A DNA stretch of 64,000 nt from Bathynomus jamesi (lineage: Eukaryota > Arthropoda > Malacostraca > Isopoda > Cirolanidae): NCBI GenBank assembly GCA_023014485.1, contig JAJOZX010008798.1, positions 62,001-126,000 of the forward strand, read 5' to 3'. The notes beneath the pieces were generated by a model. It was not told where the DNA came from. It saw nothing but the letters and a program-made list of their open reading frames with translations, and did not search any database. This document shows, one piece after another, positions 1 to 10,838 of this stretch (within the stretch, counting starts at the first letter, position 1; every line of letters begins with the position of its first letter). A program made the translations under genes and the position numbers.

Positions 1-170
1 GTTCCTCTGTGGATCAGTTCAAGAAAAGGTTAGACCAAATTTTGCACACTATTTGAGTGTGTACAAAATTTTCCCTGGCACCCGTTGCCATTGGTACCTC
101 CTCGGTATGGGCCGCAAGGCCTTTTGAGGTACTTCTTTTCCTTGTAACTCCTTGTAACTCTCTCTCTCTG
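1..170 (+). mobile_element. CR1-like LINE, 3' terminal fragment
   Basis: This stretch matches the last part of the LINE at 17.1-20.0 kb almost base for base (compare 19864-20030): the end of the reverse-transcriptase frame, the short 3' UTR, the ACTTCTTTTCCTTGTAACTC terminus and a short TC tail. The CCTTGTAACT unit occurs twice here. Copies of the CR1 group usually end in short repeats rather than poly-A, which fits. The element runs off the left edge of the window, so its 5' extent cannot be seen. Only the C-terminal residues of the polymerase frame are present. Confidence 0.85.
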
Positions 171-985
171 ATCACACCGCATCCCATTAGAGGTCTTCAG
201 CAGGGACATCGGCAATGTATCCATATAACGTTAACAATAACCGAAACTCGAGAAAATATACTCTCTGCCTTCCGCTCTACTCCAAATCCTTTTCTCTTAG
301 TGACCTCTTAATACACTAATCTATCATATTTTGCTACTTTTTAACTCTGGTAGTTAAAAACCAGTTCTAAAAGTTAGAACTTTCCATTCCTATAGTGTAA
401 GAGATACTTAAGTTCATGTGTGTATTATGCCATATGATGTGCGTAATAAATAATCATTTTTAAATAGTTGGAGCGTTCAAGGTCATCTGTAATAATCTAT
501 AGACTACCCCTCAAGCCCACTCTCAACACTTAGATTCCCCTAAGACACAGGCGTCTTCAATTAACATGAATGCGTAGAGATCTAAGGTGTTAGATTCCAT
601 ATTATATAATTTATGTGCTAGGTTTAAGAACGCTGGCATTGAAGGATGGATGGAAGGGACAGTAAAAGCGATAATAGGTTTAATGAAGGAAGTGGAATGA
701 GGATGGAGGTAAGCGTTGCTATGTTGAAGGAAACGAGGTTGGGTGGGGAATTATTTTAATGCCCTAGACCTAGAAAGACAAAGAGCAAAATACCTTAAAC
801 TAACAATGAATTGACAGAAACAGAAGAGTCTGGTCTTAGACGCACTGATAGGTTTAACGTATGTGGCTAGAGGCCGCCACTCAGAATTACCACTACTAAG
901 TCATAATAAGGTTATTTACTATGACAGAGTAGCCATGAGTAGTTATGGAAATAAAATATGATTATACTGTTGATGGCTGACTATA
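171..985. other. AT-rich stretch with no recognised feature
   Basis: I see no long reading frame, inverted ends or match to the other repeats in this window. It may contain decayed repeats that I cannot identify by eye. Confidence 0.5.
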
Positions 986-1144
986 GTCAGTTGGGATATA
1001 AACTATTGCTGACATTCTTTGGATCCTTGGCTTTTAAGATGAATTTTTTATGCATATGTTCAACAAAATAGGAAATTGGCTGATTACACAGGTCAACAAA
1101 AAAACATTTTTTTTTCGTTGCCAAGGAAATTCGTACGAATTTAG

Positions 1145-1500
1145 GGTATTTTGGGGTTGCTGAATTCCAAAATGAAAGTAGTTTTTCCGATTTGGCTCTA
1201 GTTCTTGAGATAATGAATACCCTCAATTAATAGGAAACTAACCATAACGCGTGCATATGGGAAACTACCGGAACATTCTAGATGGTGAGACCGAATAAAA
1301 TGCCATTATGTATTTCATGTGTTTTACTTTTGTATGATTTGAGACAATTTCAATGCGATTTGTAAGTAGGCTCCGCCTGAACATTAATTTTTTGCATTTT
1401 TACGTGTTTCAATGGGGTACCAATTATCTCATAAATTAGAGCCAATCTAGCAAAACCGATGTCATATTCGGAATCAGCACCACAAAGTTACCCCAAAATC
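1145..1500. repeat. imperfect inverted repeat
   Basis: The left arm (about 1145-1220, GGCTCTAGTTCTTGAGATAA) is matched in reverse complement by the right arm (about 1417-1500, TTATCTCATAAATTAGAGCC). The match extends over a TTTTGGGGT block at about 1149 and ACCCCAAAA at about 1491. Identity is only moderate by eye. It could be an old MITE or the decayed ends of the Tc1 element that follows. Confidence 0.45.
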
Positions 1501-1649
1501 ACTCTAATATGATTGGCAATAAAATGAGTGTTGACCAGTGTTATTATTACCATTCGAAGGGTTGGTACCCTTCACAACCGAAATCAATTTCAGAAGGGGT
1601 GCATGGTATCCTCATTTCCTTTATCGTCCCAGCACGCTTCACATAAGCC

Positions 1650-2691
1650 ATTTACACAAAGTGGAAAGGCCGTCTGTGCACCACGAGACGACCCAGGCAA
1701 TGCGGGGAGCAATGGTGACATTGCATGAATATGGTGTGCCAATAAGAGAAATATCAAGACGATTAGACGTTCATCGAAGCACTGTGGAACGGTGGATTCA
1801 TCGGGATGAAGCAGAAAACTCAATCGCTACTTTGCCGAGGTCTGGTCCTCCGCGTTCAACATCTCAAGAGGAAGATGCTGCGATTGTTAATCATGCCAGA
1901 GAGCATCCGTTTGTTCCAGCGACGCATATTTACAGACACCTGAACCTTCGTTGTAGCGCAAATACAGTGAACAACAGACTTCACGAGGCAGGGTATTTTT
2001 CTCGCCGTCCAGCTACAAAACCTGCATTGACGATTGAGCATAAAGAGGCGCGGATGGGATTTGCCTTGCAATAATTGCCGCAGGAGGAAGAATTCTGGAG
2101 AAAAGTTGTGTACTGTGACGAAAAAACATTTTCAACAGATAGTCATGGTTCCCTGCATTGTTGAGGCAGGGCGGAAAACGCTATGACGAAGGAAATGTTT
2201 TCCCGAGTAAACGTAGTGGTCACATCAATCTCGGTGTGTGGGGCTGGATGTCTGGCTATGGTGTCGGAGAATTGACTCAAGTAGATGGACGCTTTACTGG
2301 AGAGCAATATTGCCAATACTGGAAGAGGTGCTGCTACCCAACGTTCGTGCGTATCTGGTTCCAGCACCGGAACCATTTTACTTAATGGAAGATAACAGTC
2401 CCATTCATAGGAGTAACGTTGTGAGAGCGTGGTACGAAGATCACCAGAGATTATTAATCTAATTTGCCACCACGTTCTCCTGATTTGAATCCAATTGAAA
2501 ACCTTTGGGCAATAATGATTAACGAATGCGAGCAACGCAATGAAAGAACATTTGAAGCACTTTTAGCTCACACGAGGAATAGTTGGGAGAGCTTACGCCG
2601 AACACCAAACATTCCCTACAATCTGGCCTCTTCTATGCCGCAACGATTGCGAGAAATTATTGATGCTGGAGGAAGCTATACGAAATACTGA
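1650..2691 (+). pseudogene. Tc1-type transposase, broken
   Basis: The N-terminal part is open to 2074 and has a helix-turn-helix of Tc1 type (GVPIREISRRLDVHRSTVER), followed by a second DNA-binding segment (NTVNNRLHEAGYFSRRPA). The catalytic half is spread over other frames: a YCDEKTF block at about 2113 (first Asp), MEDNSPIHR at about 2388 (second Asp) and PPRSPDLNPIENLW at about 2466 (the Glu that marks Tc1 rather than mariner). The last frame ends at 2691. At least two frameshifts and a stop at about 2462 interrupt it, so no full transposase can be made. I could not identify clear inverted ends. Confidence 0.8.
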
Positions 2692-2699
2692 TGTTAAAG

Positions 2700-3690
2700 C
2701 CATGACGTAAGTGTGTATCGAATATATATTTATGTTAATATAGAATTTTATTATATTTTTATGTTTGACATCTATAAAAGTATATATTGTGACCATGAAA
2801 GAACTTTACTTATCCTTAGTTAGAATCTTTTCTTGCAATGTCTACGCTCGTGGAGATAATAATGTATGCATTGTTGAAACAAACTACTATGAAGGTAATA
2901 GTTTCAGGAAAAAATAAAAACTGGCAACATCGTGGTCATCACATGTTTATGGGATTTGTCATATGATATGCTACCAATAAACTCTTATATACTACTATAT
3001 ACAGTATACTATATTACGTAATAATTACGATGAACAAATCAAATGCAAATTTCTCTGATTCACGGCCCACCAGTCTTGCTTTAAACTAATGACTTTCATA
3101 AGCTGGAATAGGTTTAACATAGTTCGTTTAATAGGTTACCACTTAAAACACTGGATAAATTATCTATTAGTGAGACGACCGTGACTTCCTCGAAATGCGA
3201 GCGCGTGAGAGGTTCACTGAGGAATTTGGTCATTAGATTCTTCACGTAGGATATATATCACAAACAACAATATTGACAACAATTCCCAACAATTACTTAA
3301 TATCAATAATTGCATTTGAGCAAATAATTTAGACCTGCATCAAAATAACTTAGGTATCATGCCATGATTTGGGATATTTGCCGAATTAGTCGTTCTCTAT
3401 AGTCTACACTCTACAGTATATATTGAGACGGTATAATGTAATGCCCAGTTAATATTATAATGACTAGGATTGCTCCATAACCATTCCAGCATCCCGAAAC
3501 TTCCCATTCTGCTTCTTAATCATTTGTATTTTAAACACTAAAATGTAGCAGAAGTGACGTAATAATGGACGTCATTGATTGTGTTGAGCAGTTATGTGAA
3601 CCAATCCGAACACACCTCCGCTGCCATAAGGACCGCCCATTTTATACCTAACAGACTAGCTTGGGACGAGACAGAAGCGTGAGACTTCTT
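2700..3690. other. intergenic, no recognised feature
   Basis: AT-rich sequence with short TA-rich runs near 2720 and 2990. No coding frame, tRNA-like motif or inverted ends were seen. Confidence 0.45.
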
Positions 3691-4897
3691 GTAAGCATTG
3701 TACATATATAGCACAGCCACCTTTACGTCTCGCTGTTCTGTTAGCTCTTAGTAAGTTGAAACCCTCTATATTTATCTTTCTCATCAATACAATGTTCGCA
3801 GTTTTCACAATTTCCTTGGCAATCCTTAAGATGAGTTTCTGTGAGGCATGCGATGTCTGCCCTCGTGTCGTCCATAAATCCTTTCAGATACGAAACTTTG
3901 TTGAGTGATTGGTTTGATTTTATTCTTTGAATATTAAGCCAGGACGCTATTTATGTTCTTTGTTTTTCGTTGCCCTTTGTGCATTTCAAGTTCGTTTTCC
4001 TTCGGTATCGCTTATTTGCCCTATGGTCCTCCGCCTACCTGTTCTGGTAGCTTCTTGCCCGGAAGCGGTTTGGCTCGGGGATTTCCAGTTGTGTCAACTG
4101 CATGCGTTGTATGACATTTGCAGCCGTATTGTGACTGCGATTTTGAAAAAATTTTGTTCGCCTTTTGTGTTCCGATTGTTATTCCTATTGCCCTTTAAAT
4201 TTTGTTCTTTGTCCTTTGGGTTCGTCGAGAGATTTTGGCAGTAGCATTTTTTTTGTATTTGCAGGTTCCATATTTTGCGTAAGTCTACAGATGTCCCGGT
4301 GGTAGAATGTGCATCTGTCTCCGAATTTACAATGACCATTATTATAGGAGAAATTGCATATTGGGGGATGTTCATTTATCCATTGTCCTCCCTTATATCT
4401 GCAATTATCTTTTACATGATATCTGCAAATAATTCCTCCCCCATATTTACTTTGGGCCTTTGTTTTTGACTCCTTATTGGGGAACAATTTCACTCCGTTT
4501 TCTTGATTGCACGCTTGTCTTTTCCTATTTGTGCTAATGTCCTTCGTTGCCTCTATATTATCTGTTGCCTGTATGTTTTCGACCTCGTCGTGTGACGGTA
4601 TTTGATTTATTTCTACTTCGCTTTTCTTCGTTTTTCTGTTTTCTCCCGTTCTTTATTCACACTTTCCCCCTTTACTTTCTTCTCATAGTCTCTGCTTTAA
4701 ATATCGTAAAAGAATTTATTCGGTCGTGCAGTTTTTGCAGAAAAACTTTATGCCGTTAAGTTGCTTTGCGTTCGTTATGAGGGAGATTTTTTTATCTTCC
4801 CATTCTAGGCATCTGAAATAAAAAAGCAACTGCCAGAGATCGCACCTCATCGCCTTTGCCTTATATGTTGCATTGTTGCAGATACCACAGTTTTTTT
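3690..4897 (-). mobile_element. LINE fragment with PHD and CCCH zinc fingers plus endonuclease start
   Basis: Read on the minus strand from right to left, this holds a PHD-like finger (about 4886-4720: CGICNN, then RCDLW, FRCLEW and FFCKNC, a Cys/His pattern). Next come CCCH fingers (4493-4300), one of them a clean C-x8-C-x5-C-x3-H, CNFSYNNGHCKFGDRCTFYH. In the preceding finger one Cys is replaced by Trp. The start of an AP-type endonuclease follows (about 3930-3800, CLTETHLKDC), then RRKGGC near 3745. The endonuclease part matches the plus-strand LINE at 24.2-24.4 kb, so the two are the same family. The polymerase half is missing and the frame shifts more than once. It is a dead fragment joined at about 4897 to another LINE tail. 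Confidence 0.75.
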
Positions 4898-5230
4898 TAT
4901 GTAGGAAGGAGGAGCTAAGGGCGAGCGCTCGCAAAAGCGACTCCTCAACAGAAGACGAAGAGAGCCAAAAACAAGGCCTCCAATGCTCAATGATGCCATT
5001 TTTTTTTAAATATAAATTTTGAAAAGGTTGTGTAGTGTGAAAGATGCATGTATGTATAGTGAGGAATAGAAGGAGAAGTGCGTGTTTCAGAGCATCCTGG
5101 ACTCCTCACAGGGTAGATGAGACACGGAAAAAGATCAGCTAAGGACGACAGTGACAGGAGAAACGGGAGTTTCAGCACTCCCTGACTCCTGCCTAACATC
5201 CACCCCGAAGTACTTCCCTGGTCGATTGGT
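4898..5230 (-). repeat. LINE 3'-tail repeat, copy A
   Basis: It starts (left end) with TATGTAGGAAGGAGGAGCTA and a GAGAGCCAAAA block that recur at 43841 and 46780, the 3' ends of two antisense LINEs. The rest, from about 4970, matches 29340-29580 closely, and the same minus-strand frame is open in both copies (shared words ADLF, CLIY and TRTSPS). This is therefore probably the 3' end of a LINE in antisense orientation. The coding part is too short to classify. Confidence 0.65.
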
Positions 5231-5628
5231 GTCTGCAGTCTCCTGCAGGAATTTATTTACCATTGCCATGTTACTGATAGAGGGTAGCCGCTGGTGCACA
5301 AAATTGACTCAAAAAAGGTATTATGGGAAGTATTGGGTGGGGGTTGACTCAAGCTGAGTGAGGGAAAGTATTTTCCGTTATTTCGGGGGATGGGGGATGT
5401 GGCACGCTGTATACTTCTCGCTGATTGGTGCTCGCGACTGTGGCCGCGGGGGATAATTGGGGAGTATTTGTAGGAATTTCGGCCTCGCGATGGGCAGCTA
5501 ATTTCCTTCACAAAGAAACACTCGGAAAATGCTGTATAGATTAATTCGCTTCGTTTTTATTTACTTTTTTGACATGTGCCGCGATTTTTTATTTAAAGAG
5601 AAATACCACTATGTACTATGATATATAT
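5231..5628. other. intergenic, unrecognised
   Basis: This stretch is more GC-rich than its neighbours, with GGGGGATGGGGGATG-like runs at about 5390. No frame or repeat match was identified. Confidence 0.4.
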
Positions 5629-5985
5629 GCGACTCAGTGATGTAGTGGTTAGCATCGCTGACTACGAATCCATTGGCCCTGGGTTCGATTCCTGGTGACG
5701 GCAGGCGGCGTGCAGCTTACCAGCTGTTCATCCTTCCACACAATAAAAATTGGTTGGTAGATAAATGGGTACCCTGGGTAGCATAGTGGTTAAGACGCTG
5801 GGTTGCTGATTGGGAGGTCGTGAGATCGAGTCCGGGCAAGGACTTCGTAATTTCTGACAACCCGTGGTGGATCGTGGTTCGGGTTCCACGTTAAACTATA
5901 AGTTTAAGGTGGAGTGACAAGCTTAACCTTCGTCAGAATGAACAATTCGTGCGGAAGGAAAACCAAGATAAACCAAGGTGTACGT
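5629..5985 (+). mobile_element. dimeric tRNA-derived SINE, copy 1
   Basis: Two tRNA-like heads lie in tandem. Head 1 (5629-5702) has an A-box-like TAGTGGTTAGC and a B box GGGTTCGATTCC. Head 2 (5769-5838) has TAGTGGTTAAGACGC and GAGATCGAGTCC. The linker between them ends with GGTTGGTAGATAAATGGGTA. A 3' domain follows (5873-5960) with GGTTCGGGTTCCACG and AAGGTGGAGTGACAAGCTTA. The whole arrangement recurs at 52679-52960. A and B boxes are the internal RNA polymerase III promoter of tRNA-derived SINEs. The mariner at 6002 inserted immediately downstream. Confidence 0.85.
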
Positions 5986-6001
5986 ACAGTGTATATATAC
6001 A

Positions 6002-7364
6002 CGAGGGCCACTCAATATATTTTGCCCCACCTTTTTTTTTCTTTCCAAGTTTCCTTGTAAATTCCAGAAATTTTGTACACAAGTAGTTACAGACCTTTTT
6101 TGCAAGTTTTTATTTTTCCACATAATCTCCATCTTTTTCTACGGCTTTCCTCCACCTCGAAACAAGGGCCTTTATTCTTTGCTGATAAATGCTGATAAAA
6201 GTCCACTGGGTTCCGCTGAGGCCACCTCTTAACCTTCTCAACAACCTCATCGTCACCCTGAAACTTTCTTCCACTAATAGCATCCTTCATTGGCCCAAAC
6301 AAATGGAAGTCTGAAGGTACCAGATCCGGGCTGTGTGGAGGGTGGGATAACACAGTCAAGCGCATTTTTGTGATGGCCTCTCTTGTTTGCAAATTGTTGT
6401 GTGGTCTTGAGTTATCGTGCAAAAGAAGGACGTCTTCCAGTTTTCTCTCCGGTCGAACTCGCTTTATACGTCTCTGGAGTCTCTTTAGGGTAGCAATATA
6501 TGCCTCCGAGTTGATTGTTTGTCCTTTCTTCATAATGTCCACCAGAATCAACCCTTTCATGTCCCAGAAGATGGTGGACATAACCTTTCCTGCAGAGGGA
6601 GCCATTTTGAACTTTTTCTTGCGTGAGGAGTCTGCGTGATGCCACTCCATGGATTGACGTTGTTTTTCAGGTTCAAAGTGGTGTATCCAAGTCTCATCCC
6701 CAGTCACAGTTCGTGAAAGGAAGTCATCCCCTTCTGTCTCGTATCGAACCAACGACTCGAAGCAATTTCTTTTCTTTGGGCTTCGTGATCTTCAGTCAGA
6801 TCGCGAGGAACAAACCGTGAACCCACTTTTGATTCCCAGTTGCTGAATTATCGTATTCACACTTCCTTCACTAATTCCTAGCTCCAGTGATAGCTCCTTG
6901 TATGTGACGCGCCGATTTGATCGAATGATGCTGTTAGCACGTTGCACAGTGTGAGATGTCACAGCCGATGCATTATCGAGGCTGGCTTTCCCTCCCCGAT
7001 GATTTCACACGTTTAGACCAGTGTCCAACTGTGCTTCGATCAACAATAGCATCTCCGTAAACGTTTTGTAGACGTTTGTGAATATTTCCAACTGTTTCTG
7101 TCTCTGCAGTTAAGAACTCGATAACAGCTCTCTGTTTACGACGCGCATCACTGTCAGACGCCATTTTCGAAACTGCGTTAACCATCGGTTTTATACAATG
7201 GCGTTTAAAAGCGGTTTTATACAAGGAGGGGAAGTTCAAACTGGAAAAATCCGGTTATGTGAAGCGCAGAAAGTTCAAATTTACGGCCCAAAAGACATTT
7301 CAGCCCCATGGCCTATTATTTAATTAAGAAAAAGTGTGGGGCAAAATATAGTGAGTGCCCCTAG
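6002..7364 (-). mobile_element. mariner element, near complete
   Basis: The terminal inverted repeats are about 28 bp: CGAGGGCCACTCAATATATT at the left and the reverse complement of a CTAGGGGCACTCACTATATT-like end at the right, both running on into TTTGCCCCAC. The length of about 1.36 kb is normal for mariner. The transposase lies on the minus strand and is broken. Flanking TA dinucleotides are present but the duplication is not perfectly clear. Confidence 0.9.
6087..7164 (-). pseudogene. mariner transposase, frameshifted
   Basis: A plausible start is the ATG at 7164 (MASDSDARRK). The N-terminal helix-turn-helix part is open to about 6973. The catalytic part is open from 6752 to 6087, with GDETWIHHF (first Asp), LLHDNSRPH (second Asp) and HSPDLVPSDFHLF (third Asp). 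Exactly 34 residues separate the second and third Asp, which is the DD34D signature of mariner. The region between 6752 and 6973 is frameshifted, so two pieces remain. The catalytic residues are intact, implying fairly recent decay. Confidence 0.9.
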
Positions 7365-7367
7365 CAT

Positions 7368-7500
7368 ATCTGGATAGCATATCTGACCGGCAATCGGATG
7401 ATCGCGGGTTCGATTCCCGGGTGGTACCTCATTTTTCATTTGTTCGTTCTCCCTCCTCATCTTGTTCGGAACGCTCTTCTACACAAGCGTCGTTCTTTAC
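7368..7500 (+). mobile_element. tRNA-headed SINE (Val-like), 5' truncated
   Basis: It holds GCATATCTGACCGGCAATCG and a B box GGGTTCGATTCCCGGG, then a tail CTCATTTTTCATTTGTTCGT and AAGCGTCGTTCTTTAC. It matches the pair at 57.53-57.89 kb, whose complete heads begin GTGGTGTAGTGGTTATCA, similar to tRNA-Val. It ends at a (TA)n array. Confidence 0.75.
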
Positions 7501-7501
7501 A

Positions 7502-7565
<64 letters not shown>
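7501..7565. repeat. (TA)n microsatellite
   Basis: A TA dinucleotide run directly abutting the inserted transposon at 7566. Confidence 0.95.
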
Positions 7566-7568
<3 letters not shown>

Positions 7569-8695
7569 GGTGTTTGAGAACTTTCTGTACAAATTGTAAT
7601 GGGGGATAGGCAACACCAAGACAAACCCTTTTCGTCTATAAGTGTATGTCCGCTGACGTCACCATTCGGCGCGAGAGGGCGCCGCTTCAATTGGCTAAAG
7701 GTGAAGTGGGCTAGACTCGCGCTTGCCGCGAGCATTCTTAAATCGGACGTAGTACGCGTAACATGGAGCGCTTCACGACTGCTGAGATGGCTGACATGCA
7801 TATGGTGTATGGGGCTGCCAATGGAAACGGAAGAGCTGCTGTGAGGTTGTACCGACAGCGCTTCCCAAACAGACGTGTGCCAAACCACCAAACGTTTGCG
7901 CATTTGCATCGGCGACTGCGAGAAACTGGAACATTCCATGCAAACATGCATGACACTGGTCGGGAGAGAAACGTGCGCACTCCTGACATGGAAGAAGAAA
8001 TCCTACGGCGATTGTTGGCCTCATCTGAGAACAGCACATAAGCCAGAAAATTAGGCTGCACCGCTGTCTGCTGCAGAAACCAGCGTGCGAATTCCACACG
8101 AAGAGGGTAATCCCGAGGTTGTAATGCCTGGACTCTCTGACGATGAAACGGATGTAACTGCTGCTCGTGCAACACTCTCCAGACCAGGTCATGGTTCACA
8201 CCGAGGATACGTGCAACCTCGCGTGCTTGCGCTTGGATTGTCCTCAAATCGCCGTAGGATTTCTTCTTCCATGTCAGGAGTGCGCACGTTTCTCTCCCGA
8301 CCAGTGTCATGCATGTTTGCATGGAATGTTCCAGTTTCTCGCAGTCGCCGATGCAAATGCGCAAACGTTTGGTGGTTTGGCACACGTCTGTTTGGGAAGC
8401 GCTGTCGGTACAACCTCACAGCAGCTCTTCCGTTTCCATTGGCAGCCCCATACACCATATGCATGTCAGCCATCTCAGCAGTCGTGAAGCGCTCCATGTT
8501 ACGCGTACTACGTCCGATTTAAGAATGCCCGCGGCAAGCGCGAGTCTAGCCCACTTCACCTTTTAGCCAATTGCAGCGGCGCCCTCTCGCGCCGAATGGT
8601 GACGTCAGCGGACATACACTTATAGACGAAAAGGGTTTGTCTTGGTGTTGCCTATCCCCCATTACAATTTGTACAGAAAGTTTTCAAACACCCTG
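7566..8695 (-). mobile_element. fold-back IS630-type transposon
   Basis: The two arms, 7566-8014 and 8247-8695, are each about 449 bp and near-perfect reverse complements. Both start CAGGGTGTTTGAGAACTTTC or a close variant, next to TA. Each arm encodes the same transposase N-terminus ([20 protein letters not shown]). Only the right arm continues, on the minus strand, into the rest of the gene. That gene stops being homologous at the first catalytic Asp (FSDEA), where it runs into the inverted left arm. The element is therefore a 5' half flanked by an inverted copy of its own 5' end. RNA from it would fold into a long hairpin. Confidence 0.9.
8015..8497 (-). pseudogene. IS630-type transposase, N-terminal half
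   Basis: The start is the ATG at 8497. The N-terminal domain (the type often annotated as DUF4817) carries [20 protein letters not shown] and is followed by a helix-turn-helix in a shifted frame (REVARILGVNHDLVWRVLHE). Then come RVQALQPRDYPLRVEFARWF and LFSDEA, the first catalytic Asp. One frameshift occurs at about 8235. Everything after the first Asp is absent, so the protein would lack the catalytic centre. Confidence 0.85.
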
Positions 8696-8751
8696 TATAT
8701 ATATATATGGAAAAGACTCCAGTCAGACTTATGATCAGCACCGTACATATA

Positions 8752-8756
8752 TATAT

Positions 8757-8793
<37 letters not shown>
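8752..8793. repeat. (TA)n microsatellite
   Basis: An interrupted TA run. A short TA run also follows the transposon at 8696. Confidence 0.9.
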
Positions 8794-8794
8794 C

Positions 8795-9121
8795 GTGTGT
8801 GAAGTAATTTATTATCTAAAACAACTTTGTTCACAAATTCTAATTTTGTTGCGTTGGAAACCAACTTTTCCCACCATAACTTTCAAACTTTTAAAACTGT
8901 CGCCTCCCCCCCCCTTTTATAGGGTTTCCGAATCTGCTAAATGAAAATTTAACGTACACCCCAATGACCACACACACACACACACACACACACAGACGAT
9001 ATTGGATCTGCTTTTTCAATATTCTGTAACGGAATGGGCGTAATAATAATAATAATACATTTTAGAGTTTTTTATCAAAATTGAAATTCCAAAATAAATT
9101 ATATTTTGGATTTTCCGCAAT
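8795..9121. other. low-complexity intergenic with (CA)n
   Basis: Contains a poly-C run near 8906 and a (CA)n array at about 8970-8994. Nothing else was recognised. Confidence 0.5.
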
Positions 9122-9217
9122 TTAACCCTAAAAGGACGACCGCTACATATAGGTAACCTTCCAAATACATGTATTCATAACTTAACCCTACAAACAATTC
9201 CGGCGTTAAAGGGTTAA
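9122..9217. mobile_element. TTAA-flanked MITE, copy 1
   Basis: TTAA at both ends is followed by CCCTAAAAGG at the left and matched by CGTTAAAGGG at the right. The inner words TTCATAACTTAACCCTACAA recur at 37000-37020 in a second copy. TTAA target sites with CCCTTT-like ends are typical of piggyBac-related MITEs. Confidence 0.7.
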
Positions 9218-9913
9218 CCGAATTTCATTAAATGCTCTGAAATTTATAGTCCTTCAAATTAAGATAAGAATCAACTCTTTTTTGGGTGGGGTGGGGGTGG
9301 TATTTTTTATATTTTGTTAATTGATCACTCGTTCACTCTTTACACATTTACATCATTTATTTTTGGCTTATTTGTACTTTTTTTTTTTTTTTCGTTTTCA
9401 CATTTTTGGCTTTTTTTAAATTTTTATTTTTAACTTTTTTACCTTAATTTTCAATCTTTTTAAATTACGTTTATTATCATTATTATTATTTCGCCAACTG
9501 ATATTTTTTATTATTTACGTTAATCCTAAGAAACCGTTTTACGATTTTTTAATATTATTTTGGGAAATTTTGCTTTCTGTAATTGCTAATTTTCCCAATT
9601 TATATATATCTGTCTGACGATCTGTCAGTCTGTCTGTCTGACTCTCTTCCTCTCTGTCTTTCTATCTAGTTAAACGCTTCGTATTTCATATTTCTATTAC
9701 TGTTTACGGAAGTTATTCAAGACTATTTCCGCTCATATTATTCTGAACTCTCGTTTCACACTGCAAATATTTGTGTCGTCATATTTTTTTTTTTTTTTTA
9801 AACGAGATTTTGAATAAATAAATAAATTATTCTCGTTTTCTTTGAAATTTAAGGGTAAACATAAAAGGATTTCAAGTTTTCGTTATATTTTAGAAAAAAG
9901 GTATTTTGGGGAG

Positions 9914-9915
<2 letters not shown>
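9218..9915. other. AT-rich low-complexity region
   Basis: Long T runs, a CTGT-rich run near 9610-9655 and AAATAAATAA-type words. No gene or element was recognised. Confidence 0.5.

Positions 9916-9955
<40 letters not shown>
9916..9955. repeat. (CA)n microsatellite
   Basis: An uninterrupted CA run directly before a deleted Tc1 end. Confidence 0.95.
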
Positions 9956-9956
<1 letters not shown>

Positions 9957-9957
<1 letters not shown>

Positions 9958-10160
9958 ACAGATGGTTGACAAAAGTAATTAGTCACCACGATGATTGTCT
10001 TCAAGAACAAATGACAAAGTTCATTAATGGAATGCCAGAACGTGTCTCACCTCTACATCATAATTTGAAGGGAAAAGCAACACCATTTCTAAATATATTT
10101 TTCAATAAATTTATTATTTTTTTTTCACTTTTATTATCAAATATTTACTTTTAGCAGCCC
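9957..10160 (+). mobile_element. deleted Tc1 element, copy 1
   Basis: A Tc1-type left end (GGTTGACAAAAGTAATTAGT) is joined directly to the transposase C-terminus (CLQEQMTKFINGMPER). The same junction occurs at 15892, so this is a MITE-like deletion family. No matching right end was found in this copy. Confidence 0.7.
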
Positions 10161-10199
10161 TTCGTACAATTTGCATAAAGGGGGTTGTATAATGAGTAT

Positions 10200-10231
<32 letters not shown>

Positions 10232-10633
10232 AATATATATATATAATATATACTGTATACATATATGTTATGTTTCTTCCTTCCCCTCTTAGGGAGGGTT
10301 GTTAAAGGACTCGTGTAAGTTAAACCTCGTTTAATGCATAGTTTTGTCTTTTCTAAGTAAAAAAAAAGAAAAGAAGAATGGACTTTTTTAATTAATGGAA
10401 AATTAATGGATGAGCGTCGAGTTTATGAAAAAGGTCTATTGTGTAGTTCGGCCAAAATATGCTGCAATATGAGAAGCTCTCACGTCCCTGAACAATGAGC
10501 TCCAGCAGCGATCATATAACCAAGATGGCGAATGAGGAGTGGTAACGCCGACTTTTTTTTTGTCGGGAATGAAAAGCAAATTCGAAGAAAAGTTTTGAAT
10601 ATAAATGCTAAACTATAAAACGAGACTGTACTG
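10161..10633. other. intergenic with (TA)n
   Basis: A TA-rich array at 10203-10252. The rest was not recognised. Confidence 0.5.
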
Positions 10634-10838
10634 CAGGGATGGGGAACCTTTATTGTGTGGCTGGAAAATTTCAACTAAAATACTCTCGACTGGGAAAATT
10701 GCAGCTTTAAAAATAGTTTGGGACATAATTAACATGTTAAACCTGTAGGACTTTAAATAATCAAACTGTCCGCGGGCAATTAAATTACACTAATTTAATT
10801 ACACATTATGCCCGCGGGCGGCAGGTTCCCCACCCCTG
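10634..10838. mobile_element. hAT MITE sharing ends with the 50-kb hAT
   Basis: The ends CAGGGATGGGGAACCT and AGGTTCCCCACCCCTG are those of the full-span hAT at 49885-52394, with one mismatch. An inner palindrome pairs CCGCGGGCAAT with ATGCCCGCGGG. No clear 8-bp duplication is visible at this copy. It is probably an internally deleted relative mobilised by that hAT. Confidence 0.75.

Noticed and set aside
3540..3780. An LTR retrotransposon end
   Set aside because: GAGACAGAAGCGTGAGACTTC looked LTR-like, but no second copy, primer-binding site or gag/pol sequence is present.
7457..7609. Frames with long YIYIYI runs here and at 11917, 38642, 47900, 48755, 52421 and 57420
   Set aside because: They are translations of (TA)n arrays, not proteins.
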